Shown here: one piece after another, positions 1 through 8,087 of the stretch
Numbering within the stretch: the stretch's first letter is position 1
Layout of the letters: every line of letters starts with the position of its first letter
DNA from: Penium margaritaceum
Lineage: Eukaryota; Streptophyta; Zygnematophyceae; Desmidiales; Peniaceae
Length of the DNA: 28,383 nt
Direction of reading: 5' to 3'
Assembly (NCBI GenBank): GCA_023375785.1
Contig: SZWC01002395.1
Span: 109,459 to 137,841 of the forward strand
The notes under the pieces: generated by a model
Seen by the model: the letters and a program-made list of their open reading frames with translations, nothing else
What the model was told of the DNA's origin: nothing
The model's database searches: none
Made by a program: the position numbers and the translations under genes

Positions 1-14
1 CACACACACACACA
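1..14. repeat. (CA)n microsatellite at window edge
   Basis: Seven CA dinucleotides at the start of the window, inside the presumed intron after the last visible exon of the minus-strand gene. The full length is cut by the window. Confidence 0.8.
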
Positions 15-44
15 ATGCACCTCGGACAAAGTGACGGTTCTCAC

Positions 45-532
45 CTTCAAGATGCGTGTAAATGTCTGGGCTGAAGGCAGGAGAGCATGTGTGTTTTGCA
101 GCGTCCTTGTGACCAAAGTGTAAACGATCACAGAGAAGTCTTGTCCCAGTGAGGAGTTCTGGATCCCTTCTCATCGTGTATGCAAACAGCTTACAGGCAC
201 TGTCGTAGAACACGAACTTCGGGCTCTTGTCCACTGGGAATCTGGTGAGGAGAGTTGTGAAGATTTCATTTGGCGAATTACCAGAGAACATGACATGGGA
301 CCCGTAGATAATCAAGTGAGGACACCACGTTGAAGATACCTGTGGTTGTCCTCTTCACCTTGCCAACACCCTCCTTTGCATCACACTTGGTATCACCTTT
401 GCTGTTGATGCTGTGGCCAACTTTCTGCTCAAGGTCCTTGTACAAAGGTCTCTGGTTCAATGAAGGCCAGAATGGGTAGCACAAAATCGACGAATGTGGT
501 GAAGGACAAGGTACAACAGTTTTTTGGGCACC
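45..532 (-). CDS. Catalytic-like C-terminal exon of KDZ-like transposase (frameshifted)
   Basis: After an acceptor GGTGTCTGCAG the frame reads PLYKDLEQKVGHSINSKG, CDAKEGVGKVKRTTTGIFNV. At 323-330 the matching reading shifts by one base to WCPHLIIYGSHVM, EIFTTLLTRFP, KFVFYDSACKL (codons for YDSAC at 206-192), RRDPELLTG and CDRLHFGHKD (codons for DRLH at 129-118), then HTCSPAFSPDIY. The order GIFN / CPH / ESP-like / tRF / YDxAC / ReP / DRxH / C is the signature I recall for the KDZ and HMGXB3-like transposase core. The exon ends at TTGAAG before a GTGAGA donor. The remaining C-terminus lies outside the window. The frameshift breaks the protein within the core. Confidence 0.55.
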
Positions 533-624
533 CTGCAGACACCAACCAATGTCTGAGAATCACATGAGTGAGCGTACATGTGAAAACACCCGAAAAGAAT
601 GTGAAGAGAGAAAAATAAACGTAC

Positions 625-950
625 TCTGAAAACTTTTTCATGGTCTTGTACAAGCCTTCGCAGAATATCCACAAGCGATGATGGAAGCATTCCTCTTGCA
701 CTTGTCCAATCAATGCTTGCCAGAGATGAGGCGTGTACAGCCAAGACCTTCCCCATGTGGAAGTCCAACACCTGTGCAACAATCGGTATCACATGCCGCA
801 AGATTCTCCAACTCTCAACCGTCATCTCATCCGCATTGTCAAGAAGTGTTGTCAATGGTGAAACGACCTCCTTATGAAGGGGACACTGTTCTGATGTGTG
901 GGCTCCAAAAGTGCAGATGAAGTACGAGTAATCCTTGTCCACGGTGAAAA
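625..950 (-). CDS. Internal exon of KDZ-like gene
   Basis: Starts after a strong acceptor (TTGTGTTGTTGCAG) and encodes FTVDKDYSYFICTFG, EQCPLHKEVVSPLTTLLDN, WRILRHVIPIVAQVL and ASIDWTSARGMLPSSL. It ends at GTTTTCAGA before the donor GTACGT near 624. About 108 codons, open throughout. No named domain was recognised by itself; it is assigned to the KDZ-like gene because its splice sites and frame connect the DGTSL exon to the catalytic-like exon. Confidence 0.45.
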
Positions 951-1019
951 CTGCAACAACACAATCCGCCAAAAGGAGTAAAAGAATGACTCAATAATGC
1001 AAGTTAATGTGTGTGCATG

Positions 1020-1190
1020 TGTGCGTGAAAGCATGGCTGGCTGGGTGGCTGACTGGTTGGCTGGCTGGCTTGGTGGCTGGCTAAGTTGGTGAAAACTGGG
1101 TGGCAGGTTGGTTGGCTTGCCTGGTGGCTGGGTGTGCATGTGTGCGTGAGTGTGCGCGTGCATTCGTGCATGCTTGCGTGAGTGTGCCCG
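1020..1190. repeat. (GGCT)n-rich and TGTGTGCG-rich low-complexity tract
   Basis: Degenerate GGCT/TGGC tetranucleotide repeats followed by GTGTGCGTGAGTG-type sequence. It is the reverse complement type of the (AGCC)n arrays at 3188-4925 and sits in a presumed intron (1219-951) of the minus-strand gene. Open frames across it are composition artefacts. Confidence 0.75.
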
Positions 1191-1219
1191 CGAGAACGAA
1201 AGAGACTGGGACAACTTAC

Positions 1220-1656
1220 ACCGCCTTCTTTGTGGTAGATCTTCCTTTCATTCACCAGTATGGACGTGTCACTCGCCCCGCAGCCATGCAGCTTCTCCAT
1301 GAGGCTGTCCATGTCGGATTGAACGAAGATATCATGTTGGCGCAGTCTCATGGCAAGCCGCACGAGAAGAAAGCGCGCATGATGATCAGGGACAAGATGC
1401 TTGGGGGCGGACTTTCGAGGAACTCCATGCGACACCAACGGTTGAGTGTGCAGAAGAATGTGATTTTCCAAGTCACCATTTTGATTCTTCAAACTCGTAC
1501 CATCAAAAACAAGCTTTTCAGGCCATTGGACACACTTAGAACAGACGGTCCCAAGACCTTCCACGTTGATGAGTTTCACATAAGCCTGCATGGCATTGGC
1601 AAGAGAAAGGCCTGCTGATGAACTTGAGTGGCTTTTTCGCTCGATGGGCAAACGTC
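1220..1656 (-). CDS. C-x2-C / DGTSL exon of KDZ-like gene
   Basis: The frame encodes GLSLANAMQAYVKLIN, then VCSKCVQWPEKLVFDGTSL (CSKC at about 1532-1543), then ARFLLVRLAMRLRQHDIF and EKLHGCGASDT. A C-x2-C pair followed by an aspartate-glycine segment lies between the SWIM-like and catalytic-like parts in KDZ/HMGXB3-type proteins, in the expected order here. The end is a donor at GGCG/GTGTAAGT near 1220. The 5' edge is uncertain: an acceptor CAACTTAAAG near 1650 would start in another frame (CDDVCPSSEKATQ), implying a one-base shift around 1610-1625, or the true acceptor is further in. A TGA at 1655-1657 closes the frame upstream. Confidence 0.45.
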
Positions 1657-1790
1657 ATCGCACTTTAAGTTGTTGAAAATGAGGCATCATTGCAGGAAAA
1701 GGCCAGAACCCACAACATCGTTGCATGAATGAAAGCGGTTGCAGAAGAGAAGGTGAAAACACCTTCATTTTTCCCATCCGGAAACACCTT

Positions 1791-1811
1791 GCACTTGCAC
1801 TTGCACTTGCT
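1791..1811. repeat. (CACTTG)n hexanucleotide repeat
   Basis: Three and a half copies of CACTTG in the presumed intron between the microexon and the C-x2-C exon. Confidence 0.7.
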
Positions 1812-1931
1812 CGTTCGGTAGCACATGACAGGGATCTATCAATCGAAAACAAGGTAATGTCAACAGTTGTACACAAGGACCACATAGACAAAGGATGACA
1901 AGAAGGGCATGGCCATCAACTGCAAACTTAC

Positions 1932-1979
1932 AAGGGTCGCCTTGTTGATGAAATCGTTCAGGTTGCTTTTCTGCCACAG
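1932..1979 (-). CDS. 48-bp microexon of KDZ-like gene
   Basis: Bounded by acceptor TTTTCCAAATGCAG and donor GTAAGT, the sequence encodes LWQKSNLNDFINKATL, exactly 16 codons in phase 0. The upstream exon ends in phase 0 at HTWHQ, so the two join without a frame change across an intron of about 112 bases. The clean consensus at both ends is why I call it. It is short, and no domain can be assigned. Confidence 0.4.
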
Positions 1980-2091
1980 CTGCATTTGGAAAACAATAAC
2001 TTGATTAGAAAACGCAAGTTCAGAACCTGAGCAGCACGCAATACAAGGATGTGAGACAGGAGAGGATGAGCAATTCTTTGACTGAAATCAC

Positions 2092-3059
2092 CTGATGCCA
2101 AGTGTGCCGACATGGACATGTCGCAGAGACTGGCTTAGGAGCTTTCAACACAAAGTTATCTGAAAAGGCCAAAGTGGCCTGCTCCATGATTTCTTGTTCA
2201 GTTGTCACACGAGATGGGTGCAAGCTCGTATGCACATCGATCAACTGCCAAGACTGCACTTTTGGCCAAAAAAACACTTTCCACTTCTTCCCCACGTGCT
2301 CCTCCAATTCACAAAGCGGCCTTCCTTCATTGCAATCACATGACACAAACACCTCAACATCCAGGGCTTGCACCACCGCTCTTGGTTGTTCATTTCTGTC
2401 ACTATTTGGTGCATACCAATTCGTACATTCTGGAACGAAGGCTCTCAACATGTCAAGGTATTTTTCACAGTGTCCTTGACCAGAGTCACAAGAGCAATGG
2501 AATCCACCACCGTTGTCACCTTCAATGAGAACCCAGCCAAGCACCTGTGCACCTTTCTGAGGTGCAGAACAGTCCAAGATGGAATAACACGGGGCGCTAC
2601 CCTGGGAGAGATTTAGAAGCACTACTGGACTTGCCTCCAAAGCAAGAGCAGTCAAAGGTGCATCTAAATGCTTTTCCCTTCACTCCATATGCACACACAT
2701 TCCATGTTGTCGAGCATATGCGCAAGTATACCCAACACCACCAGGCACCTTCTGCCACACATGTATAGGTGTTCCAAACTGCGCTGGAGGACTTGGGACA
2801 GGAGGGGAAGGCATCCAGCATTTTTTTTTTGTGTGGTCAAATTCTGGAAGCAGAGTGGTGTGCCCTTCGATTCTCTTCACAAAGTCAGTGGCATATCTCT
2901 CACGAAGTTTGGCTTCAAAGCTAGCCACGTGACCATCTTCCATCGAAGACTCTGATGGTGCAAACTTTGCAGGCACTTGCGAATCACACGTAGATGACTT
3001 TCTTCCAAGATGTAGGTAAGCATTTTTCTGAATAACCTCACTCTTGGGGCGGTTCTTGG
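2092..3059 (-). CDS. SWIM-like zinc-finger exon of KDZ-like gene
   Basis: Begins after a good acceptor (CTCCCTTGCAG) and runs for 968 bases in one frame with a single TGA at 2680-2682. The first part is hydrophilic (PKSEVIQKNAYLHLGRKS, then FEAKLRERYATDFVKRIEG). The second part contains GFHCSCDSGQGHCEKYLDML, which resembles a SWIM zinc finger (CxC, spacer, CxH) with the final His replaced by Tyr, and further pairs FVSCDCNEG and SATCPCRHTWHQ. SWIM-type fingers accompany Zisupton-type and HMGXB3-like transposase proteins, which supports the assignment. It ends at CATCAG before a GTGATT donor near 2091. Another open frame (antisense or +1) covers part of it, but the chosen frame is longer and joins its neighbours. 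Confidence 0.45.
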
Positions 3060-3187
3060 CTGCAAGGGAGCAAACAAATTCTCACCCAAGAGATAACAGA
3101 GTAAAGACGCCAATGTACACGAAACACGTGCATGCACGAGAAAGGGAATATAGATTATTCCTTTATGTGCCTTAGAATACGTAGTGC

Positions 3188-3574
3188 GTGGAAGCCACCC
3201 ACCTAGCCAGCCATCCAGCAAGCCACCGAGCCACACAGCCAGCCAGCCAGCCAGCCAGCCAGCTAGCCAGCCAGCCAGCAAGCCACCGAGCCAGCCAGCC
3301 AGCCAGCCAGCCAGCTAGTGAGCGAGCCAGCCAACCAGCAAGCCAGCCAGCCAGCCAGCCAGCCAGCTAGTCAGCGAGCCAGCCAACCAGCAAGCCAGCC
3401 AGCCAGCCAGCCAGCCAGCTAGTCAGCGAGCCAGCCAACCAGCAAGCCAGCCAGCCAGCCAGCCAGCCAGCGAGCCACCCAGTCAGCCACTCAGCCATCC
3501 ATCCGCCCTGTCAATCAGCCTGCTTTCCAGCTAGCTTGACAGCCATCCACCCAACCTGCCACCCAGCCATCCAC

Positions 3575-3605
<31 letters not shown>

Positions 3606-3690
3606 ACTAGCCAGCCAGCCAGCCAGCCAGCCAGTCAGTCAACCAGCCAGCCAGCCCTTCAGCCAGCCAGCCAGCCAACCGTGCACCCTG
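3188..3690. repeat. (AGCC)n array with a 52-bp higher-order unit
   Basis: Nearly pure AGCC/CCAG tetranucleotide repeat. Within it a block starting AGCTAGT(G/C)AGCGAG recurs at 3313, 3365 and 3417, exactly 52 bases apart, so a minisatellite has formed inside the microsatellite. On the minus strand it falls in the largest presumed intron of the KDZ-like gene. Translations rich in Trp-Leu-Ala-Gly or Ser-Gln-Pro-Ala are artefacts of the period. Confidence 0.85.
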
Positions 3691-3819
3691 CATTGTTGGG
3701 AGAAAATGCATTGAATTTCTGGGACAAAATGAATTGCCTTGATAGGCTAGGTTTGGGAAGCTAGACGAGCGTGAAGTGCATTTCTTTGACAAAATGCATT
3801 GCATTGCGATGATGTTCCC

Positions 3820-4135
3820 TCCCTGCTCGTCCCTCCCTGCTCCTACTCCTTATTTTGCTCCCTAGTGTACTCATGCTCCTTGCCCCCTGCTTCTACCACC
3901 TACCTGTAACTCATCCTCCCTGCTTCCCCCTCCTCTCCTCCCTCCTTCTCCCCCTCCCTACTCCCTCCTCCATTCTCCTGCTCCTTGTCCCCTCCACTGC
4001 TTCTGCCACAGTTTCCTGCTCTACCCACACCACGCACCTGCTCCTGCTCCCTGCTACTGCTGATCCTGCTGGCGTTGCACCCTGCACCCTACTCCTAATC
4101 CCTGCTGCAACCACCCCTGCCCCTGAACTCTATCC
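3820..4135. repeat. Pyrimidine-rich CTGCTCC/CTCCCT low-complexity block
   Basis: Strongly C/T-biased plus strand made of variants of CCCTGCTCC, CTCCTGCTCC and CCTCCCT. The segment 3946-3990 recurs nearly unchanged at 4758-4803 and, inverted, at 7787-7834. No coding signal. It separates two (AGCC)n arrays. Confidence 0.7.
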
Positions 4136-4357
4136 AGCCACACACCCAGTCACCACGCAAGCCAACCTGTCCCAGCCTTCAGCCACCCAGCCAGCCACCC
4201 AGCCAGCCACACAACTAGCCACCAGGCAAGTCAACTGACTGGAAACCCAGCCTTCAATCACCCAGCCAGCCACCCTCACAGCCAGCCAGCTAGCGACCTA
4301 TCCAGCCAGCGACCAGGTAAGCCAACCAGCAACCAAGCCTGCACGCCAGCTAGCCAA

Positions 4358-4401
<44 letters not shown>

Positions 4402-4680
4402 GCAGCCAAAAATCCAGTCAACCACCCAGCCAGCCACCCAGCCAGCCACCCAGGTAGCCACCCAGCCAGCAACCCAGCCAGCCACCCAGTCAGCCACTCA
4501 GCCATCCATCCACCCTGCAACCAGCCTGCTTTCCAGCCAGCTTGCCAACCATCCACCCTGCCTGCCAGCCAGCCATCCACCCAGACTGCCAGCCATCTTT
4601 TCAGCCAGCCAGCAGGCCAGCCAGCCAACCAGCCTGCAAACCCTTCAGCCAACCAGCCAGCAAGCCAGCCAACTCTGCAC
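4136..4680. repeat. Second (AGCC)n array
   Basis: AGCC/CAGCCACC repeats, purest at 4357-4400, more degenerate elsewhere (ACCCAGCCAGCC, CATCCACC). Same composition and orientation as the array at 3188-3690. Presumed intronic on the minus strand. Confidence 0.85.
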
Positions 4681-4925
4681 CAAGGTGTCTTCCTGGTCGT
4701 CCCTCCCTGCTTCTACTCCTGTTTTTGTTCCCTAGTCTGCTCCCTTCCTTATCACTTCTTCTACCCCTCCCTACTCCCTCCTCCATACTCCTGCTCCTTC
4801 TCCACTCTATTCAGCCCCTCAGCCAGCCACCAGGCAAGCCAACAACCTGCCCCAGCCTTCAAGCACCCAGCAAGCCACACTCCCAGCCACCCAGCCAGCC
4901 ACCCATCCAGCCACCTACCCAGTCC
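4681..4925. repeat. Copy of pyrimidine-rich block followed by short (AGCC)n
   Basis: A shorter repeat of the 3820-4135 type (4690-4803) runs into CAGCCACC/AGCC sequence up to the edge of the cysteine-cluster exon. The order repeats the 3188-4135 arrangement, suggesting segmental duplication of an AGCC plus CTGCTCC cassette. Confidence 0.7.
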
Positions 4926-5762
4926 CTCTCAAACAGTTGGATGCTGTCCATCAGCTGGTGTATTGAGATCGAAACGGGGCCTTTGCCGATTAGTGGCCCT
5001 CCGATGTCATGGTGACCTTTCTGGAGAAGAGTGTCGATCATTAACTCTGTCATTGCATCTTCCAGCTTCCTGAACGTTGTCCTCAGCGCCACCTCCCTCT
5101 CTGTCTCCATCCCCCTCGCCACCCCCATCTCCCTCGCCGTGTCCATCTCCCTCATAGCCCTCGCTTCCACCTGTTGACACTTGAGGTGCAACATTCCAAT
5201 CCCAACACCTTCAGAAAATGCATTTCCGTGAGCAGCAGTGTCATGTACAGGTCTTCCAGCTACCCCAGGTGCAGTTTGAGCAATAGATTCAAAACTTCAC
5301 ACAGAAACTGATTTTGGCACCTCTGGTGCTGATGCGCAACACTCGTAGGTCTTTCCAACATTCAGATTACAATGAGGACAAATCCTTTTTGCTGGATCTT
5401 GATTCCATGTGTCCTCCTTTTCATTGCGAAAGGAAAAGTCCTCAAATTCCGGCACATTCAGCCTCGTGACCGCACATCTGTGACAGTAGTATCGCATGTG
5501 ACCTGCCGCGTTGGTACATCTCCCTTCGCCATCAAAGATCTGCTTCACAGTTGAGTGTCTTCCACGATATTCTATTTCAGTGCACAGCCACAAACTCCCA
5601 TTTGCAACAAGCCTTTGCACATGAGCCTTGTCACGTGTACACTTGAACTTGACGAATGGACGGGGTGGAAAATTTGCTTGATCATTGTCAAAAATGTTGA
5701 CAAGCATACTGATTTGCACTTCACTTCCCACATTCTTGCACGTGTGGCAACGAGCATTGATG
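4919..5762 (-). CDS. Cysteine-cluster exon of KDZ-like gene (in-frame TGA)
   Basis: After an acceptor-like AACCATGTTGACAG the frame reads through a cysteine/histidine-rich region: ARCHTCKNVG, then FKCTRDKAH, LWLCTEIEY, RCTNAAGHMRYYCHRC and ICPHCNLNVGKTYECC. Four CxxC-type knuckles in about 150 residues look like zinc-binding clusters of the kind found N-terminal to KDZ transposase domains. The same frame continues past one TGA at 5297-5299 for about 125 more codons (MLHLKCQQVEARAMREM and on to IHQLMDSIQLFERD), a stretch that is probably helical. It ends at the edge of the (AGCC)n region, where a donor GTAGGT is visible just after 4919. The junction phase with the next exon does not fit exactly, so the true donor is unresolved. 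CGA-to-TGA decay is a simple explanation for the stop. Confidence 0.45.
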
Positions 5763-6199
5763 CTGTCAACATGGTTTTGTAGAAATTAAATTTCCATGGG
5801 CCATCTCACCAGCGTGATGACAATCTGTTCCTGTTGTGCAGCAGTGGGCCTTGTGTTGCGACGAACACCGAGGCCAGTCCTACGAGTGGGGTTCAACGTT
5901 CACCGTGACCTACGTGGTGGAACCATCTGTAAAACGTGCAAAGCATAACTGCAGGAGCAGGGAGCATAGAACAATGTCAAGGGCTAAGTTTAAGAAGGGG
6001 CATGGCACAAGCACAGTATGGGGAAACAAAGTATTGACATGGCCAGAGACAAGGTTTAGAGGTTGGAGAAACACATAGGCCCATGTTGATGAAAATTGCA
6101 AGAAAATGGATGACAAACGCTAAGCATAAGAGATGTGGCATAAGGGGCATGAAGGATTTGTGTGGAATGAGTTCTTACGAGTGTTTTCACAAATGTTAC
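5763..6199 (-). other. Presumed intron of KDZ-like gene
   Basis: No convincing coding signal. A possible small exon on the minus strand lies near 5796-5890 (frame reading TRRTGLGVRRNTRPTAA), with an acceptor TTTACAG just upstream and GTGAGA just downstream, but its phase does not connect cleanly, so I do not call it. Confidence 0.3.
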
Positions 6200-6615
6200 G
6201 CATCATTCTCCCCATCACTTGAGTTCACACTAACACAACAATCTCCTCTATGATATGTTACCATAGAAGTTTCTTCTACGTCCCTATCTTCATCAGACAG
6301 CCTTTCCACCAAACAGGTCTTTTCCACTCTTGTTGAACTGCTGGGCGAATACTTTTGATGCTCACATGGCACCTTCAAGAGTGTCTTCTTCTTCAGCTTT
6401 TTCTCCTTGTCAAACATCAAAGGAGTACTACCACCAGAAACAAAAGTAGCATGGGCTGTAGCTTTAGCATCCTGAGAGTAATGCACTGCTTTGGCAACAG
6501 CCACAGTGGCTGCTTTGGAACTGTCCTCAGCTACTTTGCCCGTCGTCCGCAATTCCAAGGGATCCTCATTCCCGCCATCAACATAATGCCCGTGAACAGT
6601 GGAGTTTGAAGCCAT
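6200..6615 (-). CDS. Possible first exon, hydrophilic N-terminus
   Basis: An ATG at 6615-6613 (sequence context ACCAATGGC, G at +4) opens a frame of 139 codons beginning MASNSTVHGHYV. The product is hydrophilic, with a lysine run (KEKKLKKK) and a later acidic stretch (SDEDRDVEE). I do not recognise a domain. The frame closes at a TAA that overlaps a possible donor GTAACA just after 6200, so it could splice onward to the cysteine-rich exon below. It lies upstream of, and on the same strand as, the KDZ-like exons, which is the main reason for linking it. It could equally be a separate small gene or chance open frame. Confidence 0.3.
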
Positions 6616-6744
6616 TGGTGTTGTTGCCGCACTCAGTATTCACTTCAGCAGAGGCAAGAAGCCAACTTGTTGAAAATTTCATATCCTGCAGATCAAACCA
6701 AAACACGACGTCCCTATTGTAGGGATGTCAAGGGTCAAAGCAAT

Positions 6745-6990
6745 AGAGGGGAGCAGGAGCAACGAACAGGTAGACGGGTAGGGGGTGGAAGCAAGGGAAA
6801 ACGAGCAGGAGCACGGAGCAGGAGCAGGGAACAGAAAGAGATGCAGCAACACTAGGAATAGGGAGCAGGAGGAGGAGTAGGAGCAGGGGAAGCTGGAAGG
6901 AGTAGGAGGTGGAGTATTAAGCCGAGGCAAGGGCAACTGAGGGAGGCTGGAGAGAGGAGCAAGAGCAGGTTTAGAGTTCAGGGGCACAAG
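6745..6990. repeat. Purine-rich GGAGCAGG low-complexity block
   Basis: G/A-biased sequence built from GGAGCAGG, GGAGTAGG and GCAGGGA variants, the reverse-complement type of the CTGCTCC blocks at 3820 and 4690. It is followed at 7007-7055 by TGCAATGCAGGGTGCAGGG and a few GGCT units, which mirrors, inverted, the AGCC-to-TGCACCCTGCATTG junction at 3660-3697. Confidence 0.65.
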
Positions 6991-7061
6991 TAGTCGCAGA
7001 AAAGTGTAGGAGCAGGGTGCAATGCAGGGTGCAGGGTTGGCTGGTTGGCTGACTGGGGGAG

Positions 7062-7690
7062 ATAGTGGTGGTGGGGGAGATGGTGGTGGTGGTCACCACC
7101 ATCCCCCCCACCACCACCATCCCCCAAACCACCACCATCATCGCCACCACCACCATCTCCTCCACCAAAACCATCATCCCCCCCACCACCGCCGTCCCCT
7201 TCACCACCACCATCTCCTTCACCACCGTCATCACCACCACCACCACCAGCCCCCCAACCACCACCATCTCCACCACCACCATTCCTACCACCACCACTAT
7301 CTCCCACACCACCACCATCCCCCCCACCACCACCATATCCTTCACCACCACCATCCCCCTAACCACTACCATCACCTCCACCCCCACTATCTCCCCTACC
7401 ACCACCATCCTCCCCACCACCACCATCTCCTCCACCACCACCATCCCCCTAACCACTACCATCACCTCCACCCCCACTATCTCCCCTACCACCACCATCC
7501 TCCCCACCACCACCATCTCCTTCACCACCACCATCCCCTCCACCACCACCGTCCCCTCCATCCCCACCATCTCCTCCACCATCATCATACACCTCACTAC
7601 CACCATCACCCCCACCAAAACCGTTCCCCCCACCACCACCATCTCCCCAACCACCAGCATCTCCTGTAACGCCACCACCATCTCCCTCCC
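7062..7690. repeat. (CCA)n / CACCACCATCCCC minisatellite
   Basis: About 630 bases of CCACCACCATC, CCCC and related triplet repeats. Bases 7351-7440 and 7441-7530 are tandem 90-bp copies differing at one position. A hairpin-capable inversion lies at the left end: GATGGTGGTG at 7079-7088 and CACCACCATC at 7094-7103. All frames on the plus strand stay open (His/Pro, Thr-rich), as expected from composition, so I call no gene here. Confidence 0.85.
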
Positions 7691-7749
7691 TCATCTCACC
7701 TGCACGAGTGCCCTCTCTGTCCGCCCTCCCCCCTCCGCCTGCACGTCCT
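7682..7749. repeat. 68-bp direct repeat, copy 1
   Basis: Starts CTCCCTCCCTCATCTCACC and ends CGTCCT. It recurs at 8020-8087 with three mismatches (offset 338 bases). The pair brackets the purine-rich and 40-bp tandem segments, so the intervening piece plus one copy looks like a tandem segmental duplication or an insertion flanked by repeats. Confidence 0.75.
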
Positions 7750-7786
7750 AAACCCTAGCAGGGAACTAGGGAAGGACCAGTGGATG

Positions 7787-7834
7787 GGAGAAGGAGCAGG
7801 AGGATGGAGGAGGGAGTAGGGAGGGGTAGAAGAA
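7787..7834 (-). repeat. Inverted copy of 4756-4803 block
   Basis: The reverse complement of this 48-base piece matches 4756-4803 with one mismatch, including an uninterrupted 31-base match (7804-7834 to 4756-4786). The looser copy at 3946-3990 is in the plus orientation. The composition is simple, but the length of the match exceeds what composition alone would give. Confidence 0.7.
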
Positions 7835-7877
7835 GAAAGGAGGGGAGGGGCCAGGATGGAGCACTCAGGGCAAGTAG

Positions 7878-8016
7878 GTGCAACGCACTTCCTACCAGGG
7901 AAATGCATTGCTAGGAAGTGCAATGAAGTTCCTATAAGGGAAGTGTATTTCTCGGAAGTGCAATGGACTTCCTAGCAGGGAAGTGTATTGCTAGAAAATG
8001 CAATGCACTTCCCTGC
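7878..8016. repeat. 40-bp tandem repeat, 3.5 copies
   Basis: Units start at 7878, 7918, 7958 and 7998 (partial), each of the form GTGCAATG.ACTTCCTA.CAGGGAAGTGTATTGCTAG. Within a unit GCACTTCC and GGAAGTGC are complementary, so each can fold. Similar AATGCATTG-type sequence is seen at 3704-3807. Confidence 0.75.
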
Positions 8017-8019
8017 CCG

Positions 8020-8087
8020 CTCCCTCCCTCATCTCACCTGCACAAGTACCCTCTCTGTCCGCCCTCCCCCCTCCGCCTGCGCGTCCT
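8020..8087. repeat. 68-bp direct repeat, copy 2
   Basis: Second copy of the 7682-7749 repeat; see that entry. Right edge of the low-complexity region. Confidence 0.75.

Larger units (their letters stand above)
45..6615 (-). pseudogene. Multi-exon KDZ/HMGXB3-like transposase-type gene, decayed
   Basis: Gene-level entry; exons are listed separately. On the minus strand, open segments run from about 6615 down to 45 and are bounded in several places by plausible GT-AG sites: acceptors near 5763, 3060, 1980, 951 and 533, and donors near 2091, 1931, 1219, 624 and 44. The C-terminal exon carries the best family signature: a TRF-P segment, then FVFYDSACKL, then RRDPELL, CDRLHFGH and a later Cys. I associate this pattern with the KDZ (Kyakuja-Dileera-Zisupton) transposase superfamily and the related HMGXB3-like animal proteins. 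Upstream cysteine clusters and a SWIM-like motif fit that group. In-frame TGAs at 5297-5299 and 2680-2682, and a frameshift near 325, argue for a pseudogene, though sequencing error is possible. No TET/JBP dioxygenase, a known partner of some fungal KDZ elements, is seen nearby. Terminal inverted repeats were not found; the gene runs off the left edge. Confidence 0.5.

Noticed and set aside
3188..4652. Trp-Leu-Ala-Gly repeat proteins
   Set aside because: Tetranucleotide repeat translation; period-four DNA gives such repeats in every frame.
5790..5890. Small extra exon of the KDZ-like gene
   Set aside because: Acceptor and donor motifs exist, but the frame has a TGA near its start and the implied 47-base intron breaks phase.
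7022..7751. His/Pro-rich, Thr-rich and Gly/Val-rich open frames on both strands
   Set aside because: Pure products of the (CCA)n tract; all frames are open at once and the 90-bp duplication is a DNA-level event.
7747..7757. CCTAAACCCTA, plant-type telomere repeat
   Set aside because: Only about one and a half units; expected by chance in C-rich sequence.
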